DNA of 27,696 bases from the NCBI GenBank assembly GCA_964293155.1, contig CAXYYA010000042.1, positions 1 through 27,696 on the forward strand. The letters run 5' to 3'. A program made the position numbers and the translations under genes. A model generated the notes under the pieces. That model was not told where the DNA came from. It saw nothing but the letters and a program-made list of their open reading frames with translations, and made no database searches. Of this stretch, positions 1 to 8,851 are shown piece by piece. The stretch's first letter is position 1. Each line of letters begins with the position of its first letter. This stretch comes from JAQVEB01 sp028698105. GTDB lineage: Bacteria; Bacteroidota; Bacteroidia; Bacteroidales; Dysgonomonadaceae.

Positions 1-3000
1 GGTGCAATGGGAACAATGATACAACGTTACAAACTTACCGAAGCCGATTTTCGCGGCAACCGGTTCAAAGATTTCGATAAACTGCTCAAAGGCAACAATG
101 ACTTACTTTCGCTGACGCGCCCCGATGTAATCGGGGAAATTCATCGCGAATACCTCGCTGCCGGAGCCGATATTATCGAAACCAACACCTTCAACGCCAC
201 AAGTATTTCGATGGCGGATTACGATATGCAGCCCTACGTTCGCGAAATAAATCTGGCTGCTGCCAAATTGGCGCGCGAAGCGGCCGACGAGTATTCGGCA
301 AAAACGCCCGATAAACCGCGCTTTGTGGCCGGCTCCATTGGCCCCACGAACAAAACCACATCGATGAGTCCCAAAGTGGAAAACCCGATGTATCGCGCCG
401 TTACGTTTGACGATATGAAAGCTGCCTACAAAGAGCAAATTACCGCTTTAGTGGAAGGCGGCGTGGATTTTCTGTTTATCGAAACCATTTTCGATACGCT
501 CAACGCAAAAGCGGCCGTTTTTGCCGCACAGGAAGTTGCTGCCGAAACAGGGAAAGAAACGCCTATAATCCTTTCGGTAACCATTACCGATAATGCGGGG
601 CGCACGCTTTCGGGACAAACGTTGGGCGCGTTCGTAACTTCGATGAGCCACGCCAAACCGCTTGCCATCGGCTTAAACTGCTCGTTTGGCGCAAGCGATA
701 TGAAGCCTTACCTGAAAGAGTTAGCGCGTATCGCTCCGTTTTTCATCAGTGCGTACCCAAATGCCGGGTTGCCCAATCAGTTGGGCGAATACGACGAAAC
801 ACCCGAAAAAATGGCATCGCAAATCCGCGAGTTTATTGACGAAGGTTTGGTAAACATCATCGGCGGATGCTGCGGCACCACGCCCGCTCATACTGCGCAG
901 TACGTGAAGTTGGTGGAAGGCAAAACGCCGCACAAACCGGCTCTCGAACCCCAATATCTGCATTTGTCAGGCTTGGAAGAATTGAAAATTACGCCCGAAA
1001 TCAATTTCGTAAACATCGGCGAGCGGTGCAACGTTGCGGGTTCGCGCAAGTTCTTACGATTGATAAAGGAGAAAAAATACGATGAGGCGCTGGACATTGC
1101 CCGCAAGCAGGTGGAAGACGGCGCGCAAATCATAGACGTGAATATGGACGAAGGATTGCTCGATGGCGCAGTGCAAATGACCAATTTCCTCAATTTGTTG
1201 GCATCCGATCCCGATGTGGCGCGCGTTCCGCTGATGATAGATTCTTCGAAATGGAGCGTGATCGAAGCCGGACTCAAATGCACGCAAGGCAAGTGCATCG
1301 TCAATTCCATTTCGCTCAAAAACGGCGAAGAAGAGTTTTTGAAACAAGCCCGATTGGTGCAATCTTACGGCGCGGCGGTTATTGTGATGGCTTTCGACGA
1401 AACGGGACAGGCAGCCTCTTACGAGCGCCGGATCGAAATTTGCGAACGAGCTTACAAACTACTCGTTCACAACGGTTTCGACTCAAAAGATATTATTTTC
1501 GACCCCAACATCCTCGCCATCGCCACCGGAATGGATGAGCACCGAAACTACGCGGTGGATTTCATCGAAACCGTGCGATGGATCAAGGAAAATCTGCCGC
1601 ACGCCAAAGTGAGCGGCGGTGTGAGCAACTTATCGTTTTCGTTTCGTGGCAACGATTACATTCGCGAAGCGATGCACTCGGTTTTCCTCTATCACGCCAT
1701 CCGCGCGGGAATGGATATGGGAATCGTGAATCCGGCGCAATCGGTTATTTATGAGGATATTCCTGCCGACGAAAAAGAGTTGGTGGAAGATGTGGTACTC
1801 AATCGTCGCGAAGATGCGCCCGAACGATTAATGGAACTTGCCGAGCGGTTGAAGAACGAGAAAACGCCCGAAACTGAGCACGTGAAAGCACAGGAATGGC
1901 GTTCGCTGCCCCTCGATGAACGCCTGAGCCACGCGCTGGTAAAAGGTATCAACGATTTTATGGAAGAAGACATTGCCGAGGCGCTTTCCGTTTATCCGCG
2001 CGCGGTGGATGTCATCGATAAACCGCTGATGGCGGGAATGAACGTGGTGGGCGATTTGTTCGGCTCGGGCAAAATGTTCCTTCCACAAGTGGTGAAAGCA
2101 GCGCGTACGATGAAAAAAGCCGTCGCCATTCTTCAACCCACCATCGAAGCCGAAAAATCGGCAGGCGAATCGCAAAAAGCCGGAAAAATTGTGTTGGCAA
2201 CCGTAAAAGGCGACGTACATGATATTGGTAAAAACATCGTTTCCATTGTGTTATCGTGCAACAATTACGAAATTATCGATTTGGGCGTGATGGTTCCGCC
2301 CGAAAAGATCATCGAGACCGTGCGTCGCGAAAAACCCGACATGGTGGGACTGAGTGGACTCATTACGCCCTCGCTCGAAGAAATGTCCATTGTGGCCGAA
2401 GAGATGGAAAAAGCCGGATTTTCGATGCCGTTGCTCATTGGCGGAGCAACCACCTCAAAGCTGCACACAGCGTTGAAGATTGAGCCGAAATACAGCCAGG
2501 GGCCGGTGGTGTACGTAAAAGATGCATCGCAAGGTCCGTCGGCCGTGGCCAATTTGATCAATTCTGAAACGCGCGATGAATATGTTGAAAAAGTGCGCGA
2601 AGAATACCTCGCGTTGCGCGAAAACCGTTCGGAAAAGAAAATCGAGTTGCTTTCGTTGAACGAAGCGCGCGAAAACGCTTTCAAAATAGATTGGGAAACG
2701 TTTGAAACCAATGTGCCGAAAGTTACCGGCCGCGTGGTGCTGAACGATATTAAAATACGGGATATTTTGCCGTACATTGATTGGAAATTTTTCTTCCATT
2801 CGTGGAATTTGTCGGCGAAATTTCACACCGTTACCAATGTGAGTATGTGCGGTCATTGTCGGGCTGAGTGGCTGATTGGCTTTCGTGAAGACGAACGCGA
2901 ACGGGCACAGGAAGCCGCTAAATTATACGACGATGCGCAGGAAATGTTGCAGCATTTTGTGGGTTTGGATGCCGAATATATCAAAGCGGTTTTCGGTTTG

Positions 3001-3636
3001 TATGAAGCATACAGTGAAAACGATACGGTTTTTATTGATGGAAAACCTCTCCCGATGCTTCGCCAGCAAAAGAAATCCGATAAAAATGAGTACCTTTGTT
3101 TGAGCGATTTTGTGGCGCCCAAAACATCGAAAGATTACGTGGGCGCGTTTGCCGTAACCGGCGGAGCCGGAGCGGATTACCTGCTTCGCAAATATGAAAG
3201 TGAAGGCGATGAGTATTCGGCGTTGCTGATGAAATCGTTGCTCGACCGCCTTGCCGAAGCCGCCACCGAATGGCTGCACACTGTTGTGCGAAAGGATTAT
3301 TGGGGTTACGCGGCAGACGAAAACCTGAGCGTTGCCGAAATGTTTGCCGTAAAATATCGCGGCATTCGTCCGGCGGTGGGCTATCCGTCCATTCCCGACC
3401 AATCGGTGAATTTTCCGTTGCACGAAATGCTCCGTTCCGATGAAATCGGTATTTCGCTCACGGAAAACGGTGTGATGTATCCCAATGCGTCCGTCAGCGG
3501 ACTGTTTTTCGCACATCCGCAATCGAAATACTTCGCTGTTGGAGAAATTTCGGAAGAGCAGATGGAAGATTATGCCGCACGAAAAGGTGTGGAAGCGAAG
3601 GATGTGAGGAAGTTTTTGTTGGCTAATTTGCAATAA
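1..3636 (+). CDS. metH: Cobalamin-dependent methionine synthase, 5'-truncated by window edge
   Basis: MetH transfers a methyl group from 5-methyltetrahydrofolate through cobalamin to homocysteine, in the cytoplasm. The reading frame is open from base 1 (Gly-Ala before Met at 7), so the true start lies a little upstream and Met at 7 is internal. Numbering from that Met, all four modules are visible. The homocysteine domain (about 1-310) has zinc ligands Cys225, Cys288 and Cys289. The pterin domain (about 330-590) begins with FVNIGERCNVAGSRKF. The cap and B12-binding domains (about 630-865) carry DVHDIGKN, with His738 as the expected cobalt ligand. The C-terminal AdoMet reactivation domain contains RPAVGYPSIPDQ from about Arg1121. 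The 1209 visible residues match the roughly 1230 usual for the family. No frameshift was seen and identification is secure. Confidence 0.98.
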   Translation, partial: GAMGTMIQRYKLTEADFRGNRFKDFDKLLKGNNDLLSLTRPDVIGEIHREYLAAGADIIETNTFNATSISMADYDMQPYVREINLAAAKLAREAADEYSAKTPDKPRFVAGSIGPTNKTTSMSPKVENPMYRAVTFDDMKAAYKEQITALVEGGVDFLFIETIFDTLNAKAAVFAAQEVAAETGKETPIILSVTITDNAGRTLSGQTLGAFVTSMSHAKPLAIGLNCSFGASDMKPYLKELARIAPFFISAYPNAGLPNQLGEYDETPEKMASQIREFIDEGLVNIIGGCCGTTPAHTAQYVKLVEGKTPHKPALEPQYLHLSGLEELKITPEINFVNIGERCNVAGSRKFLRLIKEKKYDEALDIARKQVEDGAQIIDVNMDEGLLDGAVQMTNFLNLLASDPDVARVPLMIDSSKWSVIEAGLKCTQGKCIVNSISLKNGEEEFLKQARLVQSYGAAVIVMAFDETGQAASYERRIEICERAYKLLVHNGFDSKDIIFDPNILAIATGMDEHRNYAVDFIETVRWIKENLPHAKVSGGVSNLSFSFRGNDYIREAMHSVFLYHAIRAGMDMGIVNPAQSVIYEDIPADEKELVEDVVLNRREDAPERLMELAERLKNEKTPETEHVKAQEWRSLPLDERLSHALVKGINDFMEEDIAEALSVYPRAVDVIDKPLMAGMNVVGDLFGSGKMFLPQVVKAARTMKKAVAILQPTIEAEKSAGESQKAGKIVLATVKGDVHDIGKNIVSIVLSCNNYEIIDLGVMVPPEKIIETVRREKPDMVGLSGLITPSLEEMSIVAEEMEKAGFSMPLLIGGATTSKLHTALKIEPKYSQGPVVYVKDASQGPSAVANLINSETRDEYVEKVREEYLALRENRSEKKIELLSLNEARENAFKIDWETFETNVPKVTGRVVLNDIKIRDILPYIDWKFFFHSWNLSAKFHTVTNVSMCGHCRAEWLIGFREDERERAQEAAKLYDDAQEMLQHFVGLDAEYIKAVFGLYEAYSENDTVFIDGKPLPMLRQQKKSDKNEYLCLSDFVAPKTSKDYVGAFAVTGGAGADYLLRKYESEGDEYSALLMKSLLDRLAEAATEWLHTVVRKDYWGYAADENLSVAEMFAVKYRGIRPAVGYPSIPDQSVNFPLHEMLRSDEIGISLTENGVMYPNASVSGLFFAHPQSKYFAVGEISEEQMEDYAARKGVEAKDVRKFLLANLQ

Positions 3637-3670
3637 ATATAAATTAGTTGATGTTGTTTATTGAAATTTT

Positions 3671-3786
3671 CTAACCCTTCCCCCCTGCGGGTACTTCCCT
3701 TAATCCTAAGGGAAGGGTGGAGCGTGTGGTAATCAACTGTCCCCCTTTGATAAAGGGGACGAGGGAGGAACGACCGGAGGGGTTAG
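3671..3786. repeat. MITE-like intergenic element with terminal inverted repeats
   Basis: This 116-base block fills most of the metH-threonine aldolase gap. Its ends are inverted repeats: CTAACCCTTCC (3671-3681) pairs with GGAGGGGTTAG (3776-3786) with one mismatch. Inside, CTTCCCTTA (3694-3702) and TAAGGGAAG (3707-3715) form a perfect 9-bp stem around a 4-base loop. A second stem joins the GTCCCC at about 3739 with GGGGAC at 3755-3760, with a bulge. The sequence is rich in runs of C and G, unlike its AT-rich surroundings. It looks like a non-autonomous, structured repeat of a kind common between Bacteroidota genes. No transposase is present. Multicopy status cannot be seen from one window. Confidence 0.55.
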
Positions 3787-3823
3787 CAATGAAAGTTTAA
3801 AAAAAATATTTAATTTATTATTT

Positions 3824-4846
3824 ATGAGAGGTTTTGGAAGCGATAATAATTCCGGCGTGCATCCGCGTATTTTACAAGCGATTGCCGATGCAAATACCGA
3901 CCACACCATCGCCTACGGCGACGATGATTGGACTCGGCGTGCCGAGAACGTTGTAAGAGAATTATTGGGAGAAAAGGATATTGAGCCGATGTTCGTTTTT
4001 AACGGAACGGGCGCCAACGTAATCGCGTTACAGGCATGCACGTTGCCATTCCACAGCATCATTTGCGCTTCCACAGCGCACATCGCGGTAGATGAATGCG
4101 GTTCGCCCGTGAAATTTACCGGAGCATCGTTAAAAGAAATTTCCACGCCCGACGGCAAACTTACGCCCGATCTGGTGCGCCCGCATTTGCACGGTTTCGG
4201 TTTCGAGCATCATTCGCAACCGAAAGTTATTGCCGTATCGCAAACTACGGAGTTAGGCACAGCTTACACACCCGACGAACTGAAAGCGCTTGCCAATTTA
4301 GCACACGAACACGATATGTACTTGTTTGTGGACGGCACCCGCATTGCCAACGCCTGCGCGTATCTGAACGTTTCGCTTCGCGAAATGACGGTGGATTGCG
4401 GTGTGGATATTTTCACGCTCGGTGGCACGAAAAACGGTTTGATGATGGGCGAAGCGCTCGTGGCGTTGCGGAAAGAATTGTCCGAAAACCTCAAATATTA
4501 CCGCAAGCAAACCACGCAACTGTATTCTAAAATGCGGTTTATTTCGACACAATTTATCCCCTATATCAGCGAGAACATCTGGTTGGAAAATGCAACGCAT
4601 TCCAACGCCGCCGCACAAAAATTAGCCGAACAAATGCGGGAGTTGAACGTTGAGATAACCCAGGACGTGGAGTCTAACGAAATTTTCTTTATTGCTCCAA
4701 AAAACATTACCGATAAGCTGCTGGAGAAATATTTCTTTTATCCGTGGGATGAATCTCGGAATGAATGGAGGCTCGTCTGCTCGTGGGATACGTCTGAAAA
4801 AGATATCAATGATTTTGTCGATTACTTGAAACTCCTAACTTCTTAA
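3824..4846 (+). CDS. ltaE: Low-specificity L-threonine aldolase (PLP-dependent)
   Basis: The product splits L-threonine or L-allo-threonine into glycine and acetaldehyde. It belongs to the fold-type I, PLP-dependent beta-eliminating lyase family. The 340 residues are of normal length. The start MRGFGSDNNSGVHP is the expected N-terminus. FNGTGANV near residue 60 forms part of the cofactor pocket. His86 in STAHIAVDE is placed to stack on the PLP ring, and Asp170 with Arg173 lies in FVDGTRIANA. Lys203 in TLGGTKNG is the Schiff-base lysine. The last codons and the stop lie inside a 7-base tandem repeat, so the C-terminal tail is set by repeat sequence. The gene follows metH on the same strand after a structured repeat. 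Both genes touch one-carbon and glycine metabolism, but a shared transcript is not evident. Confidence 0.95.
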   Translation: MRGFGSDNNSGVHPRILQAIADANTDHTIAYGDDDWTRRAENVVRELLGEKDIEPMFVFNGTGANVIALQACTLPFHSIICASTAHIAVDECGSPVKFTGASLKEISTPDGKLTPDLVRPHLHGFGFEHHSQPKVIAVSQTTELGTAYTPDELKALANLAHEHDMYLFVDGTRIANACAYLNVSLREMTVDCGVDIFTLGGTKNGLMMGEALVALRKELSENLKYYRKQTTQLYSKMRFISTQFIPYISENIWLENATHSNAAAQKLAEQMRELNVEITQDVESNEIFFIAPKNITDKLLEKYFFYPWDESRNEWRLVCSWDTSEKDINDFVDYLKLLTS

Positions 4847-4885
4847 TTTCTAACTTCTAACTTCTAACTTCTAATTTCTAACTTC
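4836..4885 (+). repeat. 7-base tandem repeat (TAACTTC/TAATTTC)
   Basis: Seven units are visible: TAACTTC at 4836, TAATTTC at 4844 (one extra base before it), TAACTTC at 4851, 4858 and 4865, TAATTTC at 4872 and TAACTTC at 4879. The array begins inside the end of the threonine aldolase gene and contains its stop codon (4844-4846). It fills nearly all of the gap to the next start at 4895. It is direct, unspaced and degenerate by one C/T change, so it is a simple-sequence repeat and not a CRISPR array. Confidence 0.85.
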
Positions 4886-4894
4886 TTTACTATT

Positions 4895-5458
4895 ATGTTT
4901 GATTTTTTAGACGTTTACCCCTGGCTTTTGCCCATTATGATATTTTTCGGACGAATTTTCGACGTATCGCTCGGTACGTTACGTATCATTTTCGTATCGA
5001 AAGGCGAGAAGTATTTAGCGCCCATTATTGGCTTTTTTGAAGTGTTCATTTGGGTGGTTATTATATCGCAGATACTTACGCGCGCCAACGATTTGGTGGC
5101 TTATTTGTCGTACGCCGCCGGATATGCTTCGGGAAATTACGTGGGCATTCTTCTGGAGCAACGCATTGCCTACGGCATTGTATTGTGCCGTATTTATACG
5201 CAGAAAAACGGAATGGATCTGGTGCAGATACTGAATAAGATGAATTTTGGTGCAACGATGACGCATGGAGAAGGTTCTACCAACGAGGTGGATATCATCG
5301 AAACAGTTATAGATCGCCAGCAGATGAAAACGCTTGAGCGGACGCTTACCGATTTCGATCCGAATATTTTTTACGTTGTGGAAGATGTGCGAACCAAACT
5401 AAACGGTATTTTCCCGAAACGGAGAACTATTTTATCGCGCTGGAGATTAGGCAAATAG
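4895..5458 (+). CDS. DUF2179 / UPF0316 family membrane protein
   Basis: This 187-residue protein begins with three predicted membrane helices, roughly residues 8-32, 42-62 and 66-90. The first contains FFGRIFDVSLGTLRIIFVSKGEK, characteristic of the UPF0316 family (quoted here as the segment from residue 18). A soluble C-terminal part of about 90 residues (VLCRIYTQKNGMDLVQ, then HGEGSTNEVDIIETVIDR, then FYVVEDVR) corresponds to the DUF2179 domain. That domain is also found at the C-terminus of YitT-type membrane proteins and may bind a small ligand. The family has no established biochemical role that I know of. The gene ends 61 bases from a convergent small gene. Confidence 0.85.
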   Translation: MFDFLDVYPWLLPIMIFFGRIFDVSLGTLRIIFVSKGEKYLAPIIGFFEVFIWVVIISQILTRANDLVAYLSYAAGYASGNYVGILLEQRIAYGIVLCRIYTQKNGMDLVQILNKMNFGATMTHGEGSTNEVDIIETVIDRQQMKTLERTLTDFDPNIFYVVEDVRTKLNGIFPKRRTILSRWRLGK

Positions 5459-5489
5459 GTGATACGGATTCCGATTCGCACAATTTCAT

Positions 5490-5513
5490 ACAAGCGCATT
5501 CCAATTCGCTTGT
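5490..5513. terminator. Weak hairpin between convergent genes
   Basis: ACAAGCG (5490-5496) and CGCTTGT (5507-5513) form a 7-bp stem with a 10-base loop, in the 61-base gap between the DUF2179 gene and the convergent zinc-ribbon gene. There is no T-run on either side, so a terminator role is inferred from position only. Confidence 0.3.
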
Positions 5514-5519
5514 CCCGGT

Positions 5520-5720
5520 TTACACCAGATTATTGACCGTTCCTTTCCACGAACAGCCCAAGCAATAAAGCACAGACCTATCAAATCCATCCAGCGATTC
5601 GTTTTCGTGAATCGGGTGAATTTTTTTGTCTTCGGTAACGGTTACCACCAATCTTTCGCCTGCGGCGTTGAGTAGGTAAAATCGGCGGATTTTGCATTGG
5701 GGGCATAATAAATTCTTCAT
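5520..5720 (-). CDS. Small zinc-ribbon-like hypothetical protein
   Basis: This 66-residue product has two cysteine pairs, Cys6/Cys9 (LLCPQCK) and Cys53/Cys56 (LYCLGCSW). They flank a middle stretch that would form the strands of a zinc ribbon. The spacing fits a four-Cys zinc site, so zinc binding is likely. I do not recognise a named family or a function. The gene lies 54 bases downstream of mazG on the same strand and may share its transcript. Conservation of the cysteine pairs is the main reason to accept so short an ORF. Confidence 0.65.
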   Translation of the reverse strand: MKNLLCPQCKIRRFYLLNAAGERLVVTVTEDKKIHPIHENESLDGFDRSVLYCLGCSWKGTVNNLV

Positions 5721-5774
5721 TTTTGGGTTGTGAGCAGCGGTTAATAATCCGTACTATGTAAATCGCAACTTAGT

Positions 5775-6602
5775 CTAATAGTCTATCAGTCTTTTGTCGT
5801 CTGTCTTTCCTCTTGATTCTTTGTCCTGAATTTTTGCTTCCTGCCAAATCTCTTCCATTTCATCCAACGTCATGTCTTTGAGCGATCGGCCTTGTTCCTT
5901 CACTTTCTGTTCCATGTAATTGAAACGATAAATGAATTTCTGGTTGGTTCGTTCCAACGCATTATCGGGATTCACTTTATAAAGCCGGGCAGCGTTAATG
6001 ATGCTGAAGAGCACGTCGCCGAATTCCTTTTCGGTTTTTTCTTCGTCTAAATTTTCAATTTCGGCTTCCAATTCGCCGATTTCTTCTTTTACTTTATCCC
6101 ACACATCGTGACGTTTGTTCCAGTCGAAACCCGAGTTACGGGCCTTATCCTGAATGCGGTACGCCTTCACGAGCGAAGGCAACGACGCGGGAACGCCCTC
6201 CAGAACGGTACGGTTTCCGCCTTTTTCTTTTAATTTGATCTGTTCCCACGATTTTTCGACAAAACTTGCCGAGTCGGCATGTGCATCACCGAACACGTGC
6301 GGATGACGGAAAACGAGTTTATCGCAAATGGCGTTGCACACATCGGCAATGTCGAACGATTGCTTTTCTTCGCCGATTTTGGCGTAGAAAACCACGTGTA
6401 AAAGCAAATCGCCCAGTTCTTTTTTTATTTCGGCGTTATCGTTGTTGATGATGGCTTCCGCGAGCTCGTACGTTTCTTCGATGGTGTTTGCACGAAGGCT
6501 TTCGTTGGTTTGCTCTTTGTCCCATGGACATTTTTCGCGAAGTTCGTCCATTACATCCAGCAACCGGCCGAAAGCTTCGAGTTTTTGTTGTCGGGTGTTC
6601 AT
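5775..6602 (-). CDS. mazG: Nucleoside triphosphate pyrophosphohydrolase MazG
   Basis: MazG hydrolyses (d)NTPs to the monophosphate and pyrophosphate. It is thought to clean up aberrant nucleotides and to influence alarmone levels. The 275 residues hold two MazG domains, as in the long bacterial form. In the N-terminal domain the metal-binding motif is complete: Glu42, Glu43 and Glu46 in IEETYELAEA, then Glu62 and Asp65 in KELGD. The second domain repeats the pattern with VKEEIGELEAEI followed by EFGDVLFSI, about residues 170-215. PCPWD-like REKCPWDKEQT precedes the first helix, as is usual. The start at 6602 is followed on the other side by a long imperfect hairpin that separates it from dsbD. 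Confidence 0.95.
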   Translation of the reverse strand: MNTRQQKLEAFGRLLDVMDELREKCPWDKEQTNESLRANTIEETYELAEAIINNDNAEIKKELGDLLLHVVFYAKIGEEKQSFDIADVCNAICDKLVFRHPHVFGDAHADSASFVEKSWEQIKLKEKGGNRTVLEGVPASLPSLVKAYRIQDKARNSGFDWNKRHDVWDKVKEEIGELEAEIENLDEEKTEKEFGDVLFSIINAARLYKVNPDNALERTNQKFIYRFNYMEQKVKEQGRSLKDMTLDEMEEIWQEAKIQDKESRGKTDDKRLIDY

Positions 6603-6616
6603 ATATAGAGAATAAA

Positions 6617-6703
6617 ATTGAGAAAGATTGAATAAGATTGAGAGAGATTGAAAGCGGGCTGCCTGTCATCAATCTTTCTCAATCTTATTCAATCTCGGTC
6701 AAT
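6617..6703. repeat. Long imperfect inverted repeat built from AGATTGA-type units
   Basis: The left arm (6617-6651) and right arm (6669-6703) are 35 bases each. They are reverse complements at 31 of 35 positions, around a 17-base loop. Each arm consists of about 10-base direct units sharing AGATTGA or AAGATTG, so the element is both a tandem repeat and a hairpin. It occupies almost the whole 111-base gap between the dsbD stop and the mazG start, both on the minus strand. It could attenuate read-through from dsbD into mazG, or be a dispersed repeat. No U-tract of the classical type follows. Confidence 0.75.
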
Positions 6704-6713
6704 CTGAAAAGAA

Positions 6714-8735
6714 TCATTTCTTAAAATTCCGTAATCCGGTTTCGAGGAAATTCACGTAGTTATCAACGCTCTCGTCGAAAGCGTGCGACGGAGAAAGCGG
6801 TTTCCCTTCGTGATTCAGCACAACGTAATAAGGTTGCGACTGCGTTCCAAATTTGTGCCGTTGCAAGTAGCTCCATTTATCGCCCACGGTTTTCAATTTC
6901 GATGTTCTGCCGCCCTCTTCCACTTCAATTGTCTGCGGAAGTTTGGCGCGTTCATCAACCATCAGTACGATGAAAACGAATTCATCTTCGATGAGGTTTT
7001 TCACACGGTCATCCGCCAGTACGGTTGCATCCATTTTGTGGCAATTCACACAGCCATGTCCGCCGAATTCCAGCAGAACGGGTTTTCCGGTTTGAGCCGC
7101 ATACGCCATTCCTGCTTCGTAATCGTTGAATTTCTGCGAGATGGATTTGTCCATCAGTTTAAAATCCTGTGTGGACATCGGCGGAAGGATAGAACTGATC
7201 GGTTTCAGCGGTGCGCCCCAAAGTCCGGGGATCATGTAGATGGCAAATGCAAACGAGAATATCGCCAAGAACAGGCGTGGAATGGTAACGTGCGGAATAT
7301 CGCTGTCGCCATGGAACTTCAGTTTCCCAAGCAGATAGAATCCGAGGATGGCGAAAAGTACGATCCATACTACAAGGAATACATCGCGATTGAGAATTCC
7401 CCAGCCGTTGGACAGATCGGCCACGGATAAGAATTTCATGGATACCGCCAGCACGATAAATCCGAGCACCACTTTCACTGAGTTGAGCCAGCTTCCCGAT
7501 TTCGGCAATGTCTTTAACCAGGTAGGGAAAATGGCGAACAATACGAACGGAATGGCCAACGCGATGGCAAATCCGAGCATCCCGAACGTGGGCGCCAGGT
7601 AATTCCCTTGCGTGGCGGCGTCAACCAAAAGCCATCCGATAATGGGGCCTGTGCACGAAAATGAAACCAGCGCCAGCGTAAACGCCATGAAGAAAAGGCT
7701 GATGATGCCGGTTGTGCTGTCCACTTTGCTGTCCATTTTGTTTGTCCACGATGCCGGAAGAACCATTTCGAACGCGCCAAGGAACGATATGGCAAAAACA
7801 AGGAGCAATGCGAAGAAGATGAGGTTGAAAACGGCGCTTGTGGCCATTGTGTTAAGCGCGCTTGCACCGAAAATGGTGGTAATGAGCAGCCCTAAAACAA
7901 CGTATATAACCACAATGGATAACCCGTATATCAGGGCATCGGAAAATGCTTTTTTGCGGCTTTTCTTGTTGCGGTTCAAAAAGAAACTTACGGTAATGGG
8001 AATCATTGGCCACACGCAAGGCGTCAACAAAGCGGCGAAACCCCAGAGCAATCCTTTCAGGAAAATGCTCAGCAGCGATGCTTCCGAGTTGTCGTTTCCG
8101 GCGCCGAAGGCTTTCAGTTCTTCGGTTACGGGAGTCCATAATACATCCGAATCAACCGGTGCCGACGTGTTGGCTACAGTAGTTGCGGAGCTGTCCACCG
8201 ACAACGGCTCGAGTGGGACAATCGGAGTGCCTGCTTCCGGCTCTTTGGATGGCGAAGCAACCGTTACGGTTTTGGGAAGATCAGCCGATGCGAACGAAAA
8301 ATCGGTAGGCAGCGGCGGAGTACAACTCTTGTCGTCGCACGCCTGAGCACGTACATCGCCGGCGAGTGAAAAATTGGTTTTATCGGTAACTTTGATACGT
8401 TGAACAAATTTGGCGGAATTAGCGAAGGTTCCGATGTCCATTCCGAAAACATCATCGAACTTCACCGTTGCTTGCTTGCCTACGGCATGAAAATCGCCGA
8501 TGGCTTCGGCGCCTTTTATTTCGTCGAAACTCAGCGCAGTGGGAAATGGGCCGTTATCGGGGATTTTTGAGTCGTACATGTGCCAGCCTTGTTGTATGGT
8601 GGCATCGGCTACTAATTCTATTTCGCCGTTTCCTTTATCCTGCAAACTGAATTTCCAACTGATGACATTTTGCGAGAATGCCTGGAACAGGATAAAAAGC
8701 AAAAATAAAGAAGTAATGGTTCTTTTGAGATTCAT
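6714..8735 (-). CDS. dsbD: DsbD-type thiol:disulfide interchange protein
   Basis: DsbD-like proteins carry electrons from cytoplasmic thioredoxin through the inner membrane to periplasmic substrates. I chose the start at 8735 (MNLKRTITSLFLLF, a good signal peptide). An in-frame ATG ten codons upstream lies on a perfect promoter element and would leave no leader. From this start (673 residues), the N-terminal alpha domain carries Cys133 and Cys138 (CDDKSC). The membrane domain has eight or so helices with Cys240 (LTPC) and Cys361 (SFSC), one per half as in CcdA/DsbD. The C-terminal thioredoxin-like domain has Cys562 and Cys565 (GCVNC). All three redox pairs are therefore present. The gene is transcribed alone, upstream of mazG and downstream of the arsenic operon. 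Confidence 0.93.
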   Translation of the reverse strand: MNLKRTITSLFLLFILFQAFSQNVISWKFSLQDKGNGEIELVADATIQQGWHMYDSKIPDNGPFPTALSFDEIKGAEAIGDFHAVGKQATVKFDDVFGMDIGTFANSAKFVQRIKVTDKTNFSLAGDVRAQACDDKSCTPPLPTDFSFASADLPKTVTVASPSKEPEAGTPIVPLEPLSVDSSATTVANTSAPVDSDVLWTPVTEELKAFGAGNDNSEASLLSIFLKGLLWGFAALLTPCVWPMIPITVSFFLNRNKKSRKKAFSDALIYGLSIVVIYVVLGLLITTIFGASALNTMATSAVFNLIFFALLLVFAISFLGAFEMVLPASWTNKMDSKVDSTTGIISLFFMAFTLALVSFSCTGPIIGWLLVDAATQGNYLAPTFGMLGFAIALAIPFVLFAIFPTWLKTLPKSGSWLNSVKVVLGFIVLAVSMKFLSVADLSNGWGILNRDVFLVVWIVLFAILGFYLLGKLKFHGDSDIPHVTIPRLFLAIFSFAFAIYMIPGLWGAPLKPISSILPPMSTQDFKLMDKSISQKFNDYEAGMAYAAQTGKPVLLEFGGHGCVNCHKMDATVLADDRVKNLIEDEFVFIVLMVDERAKLPQTIEVEEGGRTSKLKTVGDKWSYLQRHKFGTQSQPYYVVLNHEGKPLSPSHAFDESVDNYVNFLETGLRNFKK

Positions 8736-8762
8736 TTTTTTGTGGTTTGCTGTTTTAACGTG

Positions 8763-8770
8763 CAAAGATA
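8763..8770 (-). promoter_or_regulatory. Bacteroides-type -7 element for dsbD
   Basis: On the minus strand this reads TATCTTTG, an exact match to TAnnTTTG. Transcription would begin about 20 bases before the chosen dsbD start at 8735. The element overlaps the alternative upstream ATG, which argues for the downstream start. No clear TTTG was seen at the expected -33 distance. Confidence 0.6.
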
Positions 8771-8851
8771 CGAAAAAGTTGGGCGAAATTCCGACTATTG
8801 GGTCAGTAATAAATAGAAATAATCATGTATTGATTTAACTTATAATAAATT

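Noticed and set aside
2923..3633. 236-codon open frame antisense to the end of metH
   Set aside because: Fully covered by the secure metH reading frame and without family features.
3671..3786. Ordinary metH terminator
   Set aside because: The stem-loops are not followed by a T-run, and the matching outer ends point to a repeat element; termination remains possible but unproven.
4836..4885. CRISPR-like repeat array
   Set aside because: Units are 7 bases, contiguous and without spacers; no cas genes are present.
7612..8346. 244-codon open frame antisense to dsbD
   Set aside because: The opposite strand encodes conserved DsbD helices and cysteines; this frame is low-complexity Ser/Thr/Ala shadow.
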